Shown here piece by piece: positions 1 through 9,215 of a DNA stretch of 64,000 bases; positions within the stretch are counted from its first letter, which is position 1, and every line of letters starts with the position of its first letter. Where the stretch lies: assembly GCF_010183535.1 (NCBI RefSeq), contig NC_071328.1:3596001-3660000 (forward strand), given 5' to 3'. The notes below the pieces were generated by a model. That model was given only the letters and a program-made list of their open reading frames with translations. It did not search any database and was not told the origin of the DNA. This DNA is from Caenorhabditis remanei (taxonomy: Eukaryota; Nematoda; Chromadorea; Rhabditida; Rhabditidae). The translations under genes were made by a program, and so were the position numbers.

Positions 1-229
1 CTAGTTCTTCAGAATCCATTCTTCTTGGAAAATAGTCGCGCTTTATTCTGTGATGTTTATCTTTATTCACTGTTATGTTCTGTCGCTTCTTAAAACACAT
101 ATGTATAATAACTGCTAAATTGGTGATACTGAATAATATGTAGTAATAAGTGGACAAAGGGAACACAATGATCCGCATCGGCCACGTTACGGGATTGACA
201 TAAAAAGTAGGACTAACTTTGAAACGAGA

Positions 230-428
230 AATAATGGTGCGGCCAAAGTTGCTACGACGACAAATCTGCGGCGGCCAAAGTTGATTTGTAGGTTTGTAGG
301 TTTTGCAGTTTAAAAATTAAGGATGAGCAATAACGCATAACTGGAAACCTACAAATCTACAAATCATCTTTGGCCACCGCAATTTGTCGTTTTTGCTGTT
401 TTGTAGCAACTTTGGAAGCACCATAATG
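230..428. repeat. Palindromic MITE-like repeat
   Basis: The two halves are inverted copies: GGTGCGGCCAAAGTTGCTAC near 235 is answered by GTAGCAACTTTGGAAGCACC near 405-424, and an inner pair (TTGTAGGTTTGTAGG against CCTACAAATCTACAAA) follows. No coding capacity is visible. It looks like a non-autonomous foldback element; I could not fix its target duplication. Confidence 0.6.
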
Positions 429-557
429 ATGACATTTCCTCTTATCAGAAGATCAAAAAGGGAAAACAGATAGATCAAAACTTTAGACTTTTAAAAAATC
501 TCTGTGAGTTATTATGCTAACGACGTCACAACATTCACTTGTCAAAAATCTCAAAAA

Positions 558-2163
558 TCAAAAATAAATGCTACCAATCACATAGCAAGGAGACATATGT
601 CTTGCAGCTGGACGTATGATTGGATCATTGTCTTTTGGAAATCTGTCATGCCAAACGAAGAAACGAAACTTATTACTATCAATCAATATAGTCGCTAGTA
701 AGTTGTCTCTTTCCCTTAATATATCCACTCCAAATGCACAATCCATTACATCTGTTCTGCTCAAATACTTCATTCTGAAAATTCATTAATAGGAAATTGG
801 TATAACTAAGCTCTACCGGAATTTGAAAAAAAAACCCTCTTCTTTCAGAAAATACTCACCCTGGCGGATACTTGAACCTTCTTTCTCTAACTTCTGGGCT
901 CCATGGTCTAGTCTCGAAATTCCTCAAGATCGTATCCTTGTCATAACCCAAATCGGGACGAAACACATTTCCTTTCACCATGAGAGACTGTAATTTTGTA
1001 TTACTACCAGCCAACCAATTATCAACAAAAGCAATCAAATCATCATTCTTAATTTGAGTTGCACTTTGGAATAGTGCACTTTGACCTCGGAAACTAAGTA
1101 AGTGTTCTCTCGTCAACCATTTCGAGTTACAACAGTTCAGGTGATTGACTGAAAACATACTGGAGTTGGGTTTCAGGAAAAACCCGGCAGATAAACGTGC
1201 GCAATTTCGAATATTGACTCGATCGAAGAAATTTTGATATTCGATTTGATCTACAGAATGAGAATATTCTAGTAAATTATCGACTGAATCTATGTTTGGA
1301 AACTCTGATAATTGGTCCATATCAGCCATGATTCGGATTTCAGATGATGTGTTGAAAACGTCACAAATTGCCGAGTTTATTGCAATTGGCAATGATTTCA
1401 GATGTTTTTCTCGGCACCATAATAACGGGATTTTCCGTTCTGGATGGAGAGTGATTCTGGAAAAAAACGACAATTAGCTGGTAGGTTTCTTAGACTTTAC
1501 AACAGTTTTCGGATGGAAACTTTTTTTTGAAGTGTACCAAAACTCTGTATAATGTCTTCCTAGGAAGATATGGGTGATTAAAAGGACTGTGCTAGTCGTT
1601 ACTCTTTGAGAGCACACATTTCGAAAACTAGAAAAGCTAAAAAAAACTTCAAAAATATATGAAATTTTAAGGTTGACGTAGTTTATGTACGACGTCTCCT
1701 TAGGAACATAGGGGATGAAGGAAGAAACTGCTCACGCTCGGGAATTACAAAAAATAATCACATGATTCTGTTTTGTGAAATGTTTTTTAACGGGAAAATA
1801 CTAACTAGAACCATTGACGTAATCTACAAGTTTTAAAACCTGTTAAACATACCTGCATCGAATAGTCCTCCCATTGTACTTCAGCTTGATTCTCTGATTC
1901 CAAAACACTCCAGTCAACAAATCAATAGTTTTGGGATGGTAATAAGTGGTCCACATAATTAAATCATCTCCTCTCGTTCCGTTATTTTGAGTTTTTATTG
2001 TATAATGCCCCAAATCGATAGTTGTTGCATCAAAATTATGACGGATTCTTCGGATTAATAATGCTGATTTTTTGGAGCAAAGACCCAGAAAGAAATGTTC
2101 AAATGGCTCGAGACAACTGAGTATTTTGAGGTGGATAAGGTAGGGAAGTTTCAGTAATTCCAT
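558..2163 (-). CDS. F-box protein with type-2 F-box-associated domain (fbxb-like)
   Basis: Three exons join in frame: 1853-2163, 860-1456 and 558-774, giving 374 residues. Residues about 3-45 form an F-box (start MELLKLPYLIHLKILSCLEP, a Skp1-docking fold). The middle exon carries the nematode FBA_2 signature: WLTREHLLSF about residue 218, then WLAGSNTKLQSL and an ILRNFETRP-like block. The last exon adds the usual VDILRERDNLLATI and VWHDRFP tail. Splice sites are GT...AG with exon 2 starting after TTTTTTTCCAG and exon 3 after TTTTCAG. By family it should be a substrate receptor of an SCF ubiquitin ligase; the substrate is unknown. No break is seen. It is a different F-box subfamily from the array that follows. 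Confidence 0.8.
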
Positions 2164-2372
2164 TCAAAGAGATGTGTAGTACAAGGGGGGCCAATAGAAT
2201 AGAGATTCTGAGAAGGACGATTTATTGATTTCCACGGCAGTCACGGCCTCCTGCCTCTCGAAGTACTGCGTGCAGTGCATTGAGAGTGCCTCCGCTGGAG
2301 GTGGGCCGTGTGAGCACCTGTCACTCCGCAAACGAGCCCCATCGTAAAATTCCAAGACAAAAAGATTTATTC

Positions 2373-2715
2373 TCACAATTCACTCCCACAATACTTCTTA
2401 CACAAAATCTTTCTGAAATTGACAATATGAGGATACATATTCGGATAAGAGTCCGTGAGATTCGCATTATCTATTATTCCATTGCAAGCGTCCTCAGCCT
2501 CTTTTAATCTCCGACATGCAACTCTCATTAGTTCAGATAAATCTTCCCAAGTGGTAGGAGTTGTGAGGAGAGGAGTGCAAACGATACACCCAGGTGGTAG
2601 CGATGAGGTGGTCTGGAATGACTGGGGTACTGTAGGTTACTGTAGATTACTATAGGCCACTCACCTTGAAAAGACACGTTACAACCAAAAAAACAATCAC
2701 AGTGGAAATTTTCAT
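2373..2715 (-). CDS. Small secreted six-cysteine protein
   Basis: Two exons, 2665-2715 and 2373-2612, separated by a 52-nt phase-0 intron, encode 96 residues. Exon 1 is exactly a signal peptide (17 residues starting MKISTVIVFLVV-like, hydrophobic). Exon 2 is the mature protein with six cysteines at 26, 29, 50, 60, 88 and 92, i.e. spacing 2-20-9-27-3, a Trp ten residues after the second Cys, and a SYP motif. The same exon design and spacing recur at 24977, 36324 and 39760 and, with longer loops, at 17907. Spacing is faintly saposin-like but I do not recognise a named family. Probably secreted; function unknown. Neither exon gives a good single ORF, so the gene is easy to miss. Confidence 0.75.
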
Positions 2716-3404
2716 GATTCCGAATAACGAAAATGTTTCAGACACCCATTCTTTATAACTGTTTCATTAACAATAGAGGGGAAAAGGGTAACAATAGACA
2801 TGAAAGGAATTCCGATGAGAAATGAAAAATAATTTAAAGGTGGTTATTGATGTTTGATGCCATTGACTAGTGGAAAAAAATTTAGTTGAAATTGGACCTA
2901 TTCAGACTGCGTAGCGAGTCAGGGGCGTAAGGTCCGCAACGAAAATAATCAAATTTTTTGAGTCGCGTTGCGTGCGCGTCGCGTTTCATACTGACAAATA
3001 AACGTAAAATTTGAATTTAGCACTCAGCCAAGTCTTATTCTGGCACCGTGCGAACCGTTGCACGACAGAGACCGTACGCGTCGTACTGTGTTATCATAAT
3101 TGTCATTTAACGGGCCGACTCGTTAAGAACTAATTGATAAGAGAAACGTCACTTTTATATGGGCGTGTGGTAGCACATCTTACGGTTTTAAGAAAATGAA
3201 GTGTTTTGTTTTCCGTGTTGAGTCCGACACAGGCTCATTAGATACCCCTCACAAACACGGATGAAGAGAATCAAAATAAGGGCGAACCTACGGCGAGAAT
3301 GAATATGATAGCGAGTAAAACGATACTTTAGAAAACAAATTTATTACTTAAAACGATGCCCAAATACAATATCTCCCCGGTTATACAAATACTAATTAAC
3401 ACAT
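2716..3404. other. Intergenic stretch with a dispersed repeat
   Basis: No gene is visible. About 2929-3075 is an inverted relative of 63525-63650: both carry TAAGGTCCGCAACGAAA and GAGTCGCGTTGCGTGCGCGT in the same order on opposite strands, then GTGCCA/GGCACC and a CGTCGC-rich end. The rest holds nothing I can name. Confidence 0.5.
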
Positions 3405-3780
3405 ATGAAGTTGCTCGATTCCTCGATCTTCTTAGTTGAGAGTGAGCACAAATTCCCTCAACTTTTCAATGGCAGTCCTCCAATTGTCGTCGCCTTTGAC
3501 GACCGTCCTGTATGCATCTTTCCATTCTCCGATGAGCATCAACGGAAGGCTTCTTCGAGCATCCGCTTCTGTCCGGGTGCGCGCAGAGAATTCGTTGACA
3601 GTCCTGATGAACGAGGTGAATGATTCCTTTGTTGGGTCGAAGATTGGCCATTGTTGGGCTCTTCTTAAGTCCAACTCAATTAGCGCCACACCCAAAGTGG
3701 AGCTTCAGCTATTCTTCAACAGCACTTTCCAGGTCAATTATCATTCCGCCATTATACTATGCTTGTATAGACTTTGAGAT
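3405..3780 (-). pseudogene. Retrotransposon gag remnant, N-terminal part
   Basis: A minus-strand reading frame (about 3432-3695) starts MGVALIELDLRRAQQWPIFD and runs through a WPIFDPTKESFTSF / EFSARTRTEADARRSL block, typical of the start of a Ty3/gypsy-type Gag capsid region. It then breaks, and KKIEE, the start of the block kept at 8016-8399, follows in another frame. No pol genes are near. It is a fragment. The flank 3720-4090 (ending in GCTCGCTCATTGAGCCAGTG and the following bases) is repeated at 8455-8830, so both gag pieces come from one duplicated unit with different deletions. Confidence 0.55.
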
Positions 3781-4470
3781 CAAAACAAAACAAGAGATCA
3801 ATCAATAAACCTGAAAACTTCTCCATTTCTCCTTATCCTCACCCCAAATCGAACTTACCAATGTGTACAAAAAATAGTTCAGAATTCAATAAAAATCAGG
3901 TAATATGGAAAGGGTAGGCTCGCTCATTGAGCCAGTGGGGAAACAACACCGATAAAATGCAGAATGAATGAGGATGAAGCATCCGAGAGCAGTCGATGAG
4001 AGATGAAAGAGTGCAGAGATGAAAAGTGAGTTTATTGGAAGAACTGATAACGATTGAGGGTGATACTACAGTTTTGCAAATTTGCTTCATTACTTAATGT
4101 GTTCTGCTTGTCCGGATGTCCCATCATAGGAAAAGAAAGAAATACGCAGTGTTTATTTCATTCGAAAGTTGAGATATAAGAAGAGGTTTCATGATTATTC
4201 AGGTATCAAAATAACGCTGTATGTCCAACACTTTTATTCTAGACAAACCAGAAACACAACTTTTTTAGATGTCCACCCTCTTTTTTTGGTTTCCTAGGTC
4301 ACTAGCGTCATTGTTGTCAATTGTTTCGGTTTGGAAACTTCCCGGAGCCCTTGTTGCAAATTCGCTCCAAACAACCAATATTTGAATGTGCGCACGATCG
4401 ATGACGTGGCAGACTCCTCTCTTTGTTTTCCTCCATTCGCAGTCTACCCGTCCAGTCGTCTCCTTCATCT
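3720..4470. repeat. Array spacer repeat upstream of fbxc copy A
   Basis: This spacer is shared with 8455-9205, and its right half also with 6090-6430 and 16200-16560. Landmarks are AAACCTGAAAACT, GAGCCAGTGGGGAAACAACA, then TACGCAGTGTTTATTTCATT and TTCCTAGGTCACTAGCG. It marks tandem duplication of fbxc units and holds the promoter region of copy A at its right end. No gene is seen in it. Confidence 0.65.
4402..4409 (+). promoter_or_regulatory. TGACGTGG (UPRE/XBP-1-like) motif of fbxc A
   Basis: TGACGTGG lies 77 nt upstream of the ATG inside a conserved block ending GCACGATCGATGACGTGGCA. The octamer equals the core of the metazoan XBP-1/ATF6 unfolded-protein-response element and also contains ACGTG (HIF-type). 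The match and its retention across the array are seen in the sequence; its function is inferred. Confidence 0.4.
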
Positions 4471-4478
4471 TCTTCAAG

Positions 4479-5532
4479 ATGACCAAAAAACTCTCCTATC
4501 CCGGTCTCAAATGCGTTCTTGAGTACTTGGAGGCAAATCGACGGTAAGTCATTTTAAAATTTATCATTTTATCTAATTGCTTCTCACTTTCAGTATTTAC
4601 ATCACTGCCCGTAGCCCCGCACTCCGAAGAATTGAAAAATTGATTCCTATTCATCTAGAATACCTAATGATTAGTAATAATATTGCTTTGAACTGTATAA
4701 GTATTCAGGAAGTGTATTCTGATACTAATATAGATAATCAAATCGAGTTCAGAAAGGGAGAAAAATCTTTTCTTAGGCAATATCCAATGCACCTGACATA
4801 CGAGAAGGCAGCGGAGAGGATGCATGAGTACTACTTGGGAGGAAGAATGAATATTTATGCAGATCATTTTTGGTTTTCCTACATAGAAGAGGGGAATTTT
4901 TCGCAGTTTAACGTGACAACTAATGAACTGACCATTCATAATTTTCTACTTAACGATATTCTCGAATACATCAATCCTGATAGTTTCCCCCTAAAAGAGC
5001 TGTCAATCGATTGTATTGATGATTTCAACCATCCACATATTCGTTCTGCAAAGAAGCTTTGCGTTGAGATTAGTGACGATCAAAGGAATGAATATTCGAC
5101 TAGAATTAATGCAATTCAAAACCAAAATACAGAATTAGAATATGATACTCTTGAATGGACGGATGTAATGGGCATCATCAGGTATTGGATGGAAAATGGG
5201 AAGGAGACAGGTACCACTCTTGTATGCAAAGGCTATGGTGATCCGAACGACGAGATTATGACTAAGCTGAGAAACGAGTTCAGGGAGATTTTGAGTGAAT
5301 TAATTGGAATTAATGATCAGTAAGTGATAAGAAACAATTACTTTATTCTGATAATAATCTATTTTCTAGATTTCCTAATGTAGCACCTGGTTTCTCCATT
5401 CCACTAAACTCCTCATCTAAAATTGTTGTGTATGGATGGAGAATTTCAGAAAACATTCCATACGCGGAGATTGTCTTAAAAGTTGTGAGCAGTCAAACTG
5501 ACGACAACATAATGGTTATGGAGAATCAGTAG
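4479..5532 (+). CDS. F-box C-like (DUF3557) protein, array copy A
   Basis: Exons 4479-4543, 4594-5319 and 5370-5532 join in frame to 317 residues. The N-terminus MTKKLSYPGLKCVLEYLEAN is the short degenerate F-box-like segment of nematode FBXC proteins. Then come IYITARSPALRRIEK, the diagnostic YYLGGRMNIYADHFW near residue 100, SFPLKELSIDCIDD, an RYWMENGKETGT block, and the exon-3 beta segment GFSIPLNSSSKIVVYG. I assign the family from memory of DUF3557/F-box C; no database was searched. The protein is expected to be intracellular and may recruit substrates to a Skp1-cullin ligase. The start is fixed by conservation of the ATG and the 65-nt first exon in all copies. Intron 1 (50 nt) and intron 2 (50 nt) are plain. 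Copy A appears intact. Confidence 0.8.
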
Positions 5533-6339
5533 AAAACTGTATGCATAATTTGCGTCTTGTTATCGATTTGTTATGTGTTCTCAATTTCCCCATAACGTTT
5601 AATTTTTCACGGTTTTTATGATCTCTAAATTCTAACCACAAACAACATTTGGTTTCTATTCAATTATATTTTTCTATTAATTCGAATACTTTTTTCTTCT
5701 CTTTCCATAATAACAAACATTTTCCCCAGTCTTACACTTTATTGTTAGCCTCCACCGATTTTTCACCTGACAAAAATGAATCATTTTCTCTTTACCTTTT
5801 TGTTATTTTCAATTTTTTACCCAGTAAGTGCGTAATCCCTCCCAAGTCCGTTTGAAATATGTACAAAGTATATACAGAGTCTAATGATAGTAGTCAGACT
5901 GAAAACACTGATAAGATGGGGTTTTTTTTAATGCTACTCTATGACTCATACATTATTATTCACTAATACATAGAATACAACATTATTATGTTGGCAAGAA
6001 AGTTTTTGGTCATAATTCAAATTTGTTTTATTTCGAAAGAAAACAAAATGAATATCAAACACCTTAACCATCATTGTCTTCAACACATTGCCATACGCAG
6101 TGTTTTATTTCAGTCGACAGTTGAGATATCAGAAAAGGTTTCATGATCTTTCAAGTATCAGACTAACGTTGAATATCCAACATCTTTATTTTACACAAAT
6201 AAGAAAAACACAACTTTTTTAGATTTCCTCCCTATTTTTTTGGTTTCCTAGGTCACTAGCGCCACTGTTGTCAATTGTCTCGGTTTGGAAACTTCCCGGA
6301 GCCCTTGTTGCAAATGCGCTCCAAACAACCAATATTTGA
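5533..6339. other. Spacer between fbxc A and B
   Basis: The spacer contains the array's 3' tail (TTTCTATTCAATTATATTTT..., CTTTTTTCTTCTCTTTCC at about 5688-5706), then a relic first exon of a six-cysteine gene at 5776 and the upstream repeat of copy B from about 6090. The tail includes the unoccupied version of the site where the hAT element inserted beside copy C. No intact gene is seen. Confidence 0.6.
5776..5823 (+). pseudogene. Relic signal-peptide exon of a six-cysteine gene
   Basis: The 48-nt stretch reads MNHFLFTFLLFSIFYP and ends at an intact GTAAGTGC donor. It matches exon 1 of the intact gene at 17907-18271 (MNHFLFTFLLFSITFYP) except for a one-codon deletion. No second exon follows in the next several hundred bases. 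It lies just downstream of fbxc A, as the intact gene lies downstream of fbxc E. Confidence 0.65.
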
Positions 6340-6355
6340 ATGTGCGCACGATCGA

Positions 6356-6363
6356 TGACGTGG
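6356..6363 (+). promoter_or_regulatory. TGACGTGG motif of fbxc B
   Basis: The octamer sits 84 nt upstream of the copy B ATG, in the same block as in copy A. Confidence 0.4.
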
Positions 6364-6439
6364 CAGACTGCGTCCTCCTCTCTTTGTTCTCCTCCATTCA
6401 CAGTCAACCCGTCCAGTCTTCTCCTTCATCTTCTTCAAG

Positions 6440-7483
6440 ATGACCAACAAACTCTCCTATCCCGGTCTCAAATGCGTTCTCGAGTACTTGGAGGCAAATT
6501 TACGGTAAGCCATTTTACAATTTATCGTTTTATCGTATCATCAATCCCTTTCAGTATCCACATCACCGCCCGTAGTCCCGCCCTCCGAAAAATCGAAAAA
6601 TCGATTCCTATCCATCTAGAATTTCTAATGTTCAGTGATAATATTGGTTTGAACGATATGCAGATGAGAGTGTTTTACAATAACCAAATTATGTTCAGAA
6701 GGGGAGAAAACGAGTACCGTAGGCCATATCCAATGGACTTGGAAATCGAAAAGGCAGTGGATATGTTGGAAGATTATTATTTGGGAGGAAGAATGAATAT
6801 TTATGCGAATCATTTTTGGGTTTTCAACAGAGAAGTGGATAGTTTTCCAAAGTTCAACGCGACAACTAATAAAATGACAGTTTATGAATTTCTACTGGGC
6901 GATATTCTCCAATATATCAATCCTAATAGTTTCCCTCTGAAACAGCTGTCTATCGATTGTATTGATGATTTGAACCATCCACATATTTGTTCTGCAAAAA
7001 AGCTTTGCATTGAATTAAGTGAAGAACAAAACTTTGAAGATCCAACTAAAATCAACTCAATTCAAAACAAAGATGTAGAATTAATCTATGACTTCCTTGA
7101 ACGGACCAATGTAGAGGGCATTATCAGGCATTGGATGGAAAATGGGAAGGAAACAGGCACCACTTTTGCATTCCGTGGCCGTGACGGTGATCCGACCAAC
7201 GAGATTGTGACTGACCTGAGAAATGAGTTCAGCGAAATTTCGAGTGAATTAACCGGAGTTAATGATCAGTAAGTGATAATAAACATTTAAATATTTAATT
7301 GTGAGAATAATCTTTTTTCCTAGATACCCTAATGGAACACCAGGTTTCTCCATTCCACTAACATCCTCATCGAAGATTCTTGTATATGGACGAAGAAATT
7401 CAGAAAGATTTTCAAACGAGGAGCTTGTCTTGAATGTTGTGAGCAGTCAAGCTGACGACAGCACAATGGAGATGGAACACTAA
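6440..7483 (+). CDS. F-box C-like (DUF3557) protein, array copy B
   Basis: Exons 6440-6504, 6555-7268 and 7324-7483 give 312 residues. It has MTNKLSYPGLKCVLEYLEAN, IHITARSPALRKIEK, YYLGGRMNIYANHFW at about 96-110, NSFPLKQLSIDCIDD, RHWMENGKETGT and GFSIPLTSSSKILVYGRR. Exon 2 is 12 nt shorter than in copy A, all in the loop before YPMDL. From ATG 6340 another frame is open through the 5' leader, exon 1 (out of frame), the retained 50-nt intron and then in frame through exon 2, so an intron-retaining transcript could make an N-terminally different protein. Otherwise ordinary and intact. Confidence 0.8.
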
Positions 7484-8015
7484 TAGAGGACTGTATTCAG
7501 AATCCGCGTCTTGTTATTAATTTGTTATGTGTTTTCAATCAAATTTTGGCTCAAAGTTACCCAATAATTGTTCACGGTTTTTATGATCTCTAACTTCGAA
7601 CCACAAACAAAATTTGGTTTCTATTCAATTATATTTTCCTATTAATTCGAATACTTTTTTCTTCTCTTTCCATAATAACAAACATTTTCCCCAGTCTTAA
7701 GCTTTATTGTTACCCACCACCAATTTTCACTTGACGAAAATGAATTCCTTTTACTTTTCTGTTATTTTCATATATTTTTTATCCAGTGAGTGCGTAATCC
7801 TTCCCAAGTCCGTTAGAAATATGTACAAAATATAATATATACAGAGTCTAATAATAGTAGTCAGACTGAAAACACTGATAAGGCGGGGTAATTTTATGCT
7901 ACTCTATGACTCATATATTATTATTTACTAATGGAATACAACACTATTAAGTTGGCAAGAACGTTTTTGGGCATAATTCAAATTTGTTTTATTTCGAAAG
8001 AAAACAAAATGAATA
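7484..8015. other. Spacer after fbxc B
   Basis: The spacer is a second copy of the tail seen after copy A (CTTTTTTCTTCTCTTTCC near 7648-7666) with another decayed signal-peptide exon at 7740. It ends in GAAAGAAAACAAAATGAATA, shared with 6035-6060, before a gag fragment begins. Confidence 0.55.
7740..7785 (+). pseudogene. Second relic signal-peptide exon
   Basis: This is a more decayed copy of the exon at 5776: an ATG, TTTCTGTTATTTTCAT, then TATCCA before GTGAGTGCG. A small deletion shifts the frame. It lies in the same position relative to fbxc B as 5776 does to fbxc A, so the pair duplicated together. Confidence 0.5.
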
Positions 8016-8399
8016 TCAAACATGGTGGTTGTTGTATCGGCGAGGGGAGTAGTGTCTTCGATTGCTGTGATCCTGGAGTCCATCACGATTTCTATTCCAA
8101 TGACGGAATGTTTCCTTCAATTGTTGGACTGCGGCGACAATGTTACCCTGTTCGGCTGACTCGAGGGTCATGATGTTTTCCAGATTCCTGGCGGCTCGAA
8201 CTGCTTCTTCAATGTTTTCCGGAGTCTGACGGCGAATCTCTTTCCGGATTTCTGGTTTCAGTCCACGCAGGAACAAGCTCAGACGAATCGCGTTCCTTGC
8301 GTCTTCGTTCCCCGAGTAGGAAGAGCTGCTCAATTCCTCGATCTTCTTCGCATACGAATCAATCGCTTTCTGCAAAATGAAAAACACGAATTTCTTCAA
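8016..8399 (-). pseudogene. Retrotransposon gag remnant, C-terminal part
   Basis: The minus-strand frame contains AIDSYAKKIEELSSSSYSGN, then LFLRGLKPEIRKEIRRQTPE, EEAVRAARNLENI and an Arg/His/Asn-rich end. LRGLKPEIR...AVRAARNLE is typical of the capsid end of gypsy-type Gag (retrotrans_gag). There is no zinc knuckle, protease or reverse transcriptase. It complements the N-terminal piece at 3405-3780. Confidence 0.6.
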
Positions 8400-9137
8400 A
8401 ACTGCATCGTGTCCTTACCCAATGTGAAAATTCATCATTTTATCACGTTCGCTTTCCAGGTCAATCAACATTCCGCCATTATATTATGCTTGTATAAACT
8501 TTGAGATCAAAACAAAATAAGAGATCAATCAATAAACCTGAAAACTGCTCAATTTCTCCTCATCCTCACCCCAAATCGAACTTACCAATGTGTACAATAA
8601 ATAGTTCAGAATTCAATAAAAATCAGGTAATTTATACATGGAGGGGTAGGCTCGCTCATTGAGCCAGTGGGGAAACAACACCGATAAAATGCAGAATGAA
8701 TGGAGGGATCATTTGAGGGCAGTCGATGAGAGATGAGAGAGTGCAGATATGAAAAGTGAGTTTATTGGAAGAACTGATAACGATTGAGGGGTGATAATGC
8801 AGTTTTCCACAAGTCGCTTCATTACTTTATGTGTTTTGTTGGTCCAGATGTCCCACCATAAGAAAAGAAAGAAATACGCAGTGTTTTATTTCATTCGAAA
8901 GTTGAGATATCAAAAAACGTTTCATGATCTTTCAATTATCAGAATACCGTTGAATATCCAACATCTTTATTTTACACAAATAAGAAAAACACAACTTTTT
9001 TTAGATGTCCTCCCTATTTTTTTGGTTTCCTAGGTCACTAGCGCCACTGTTGTCAATTGTCTTGGTTTGGAAACTTCCCGGAGCCCTTATTGCAAATGCG
9101 CTCCAAACGACCTATATTTGAATGTGCGCACGATCGA

Positions 9138-9145
9138 TGACGTGG
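9138..9145 (+). promoter_or_regulatory. TGACGTGG motif of fbxc C
   Basis: The octamer sits 78 nt upstream of the ATG of the broken copy C. Confidence 0.35.
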
Positions 9146-9215
9146 CAGACTCATCTCTTTGTTCTCCTCCATTCACAGTCAACCCGTTCAGTCGTCTCTC
9201 TTCATCTTCTTCAAG

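Noticed and set aside
3405..3777. Plus-strand frames over the gag fragment
   Set aside because: Shadows of the minus-strand gag reading, with no recognisable motif.
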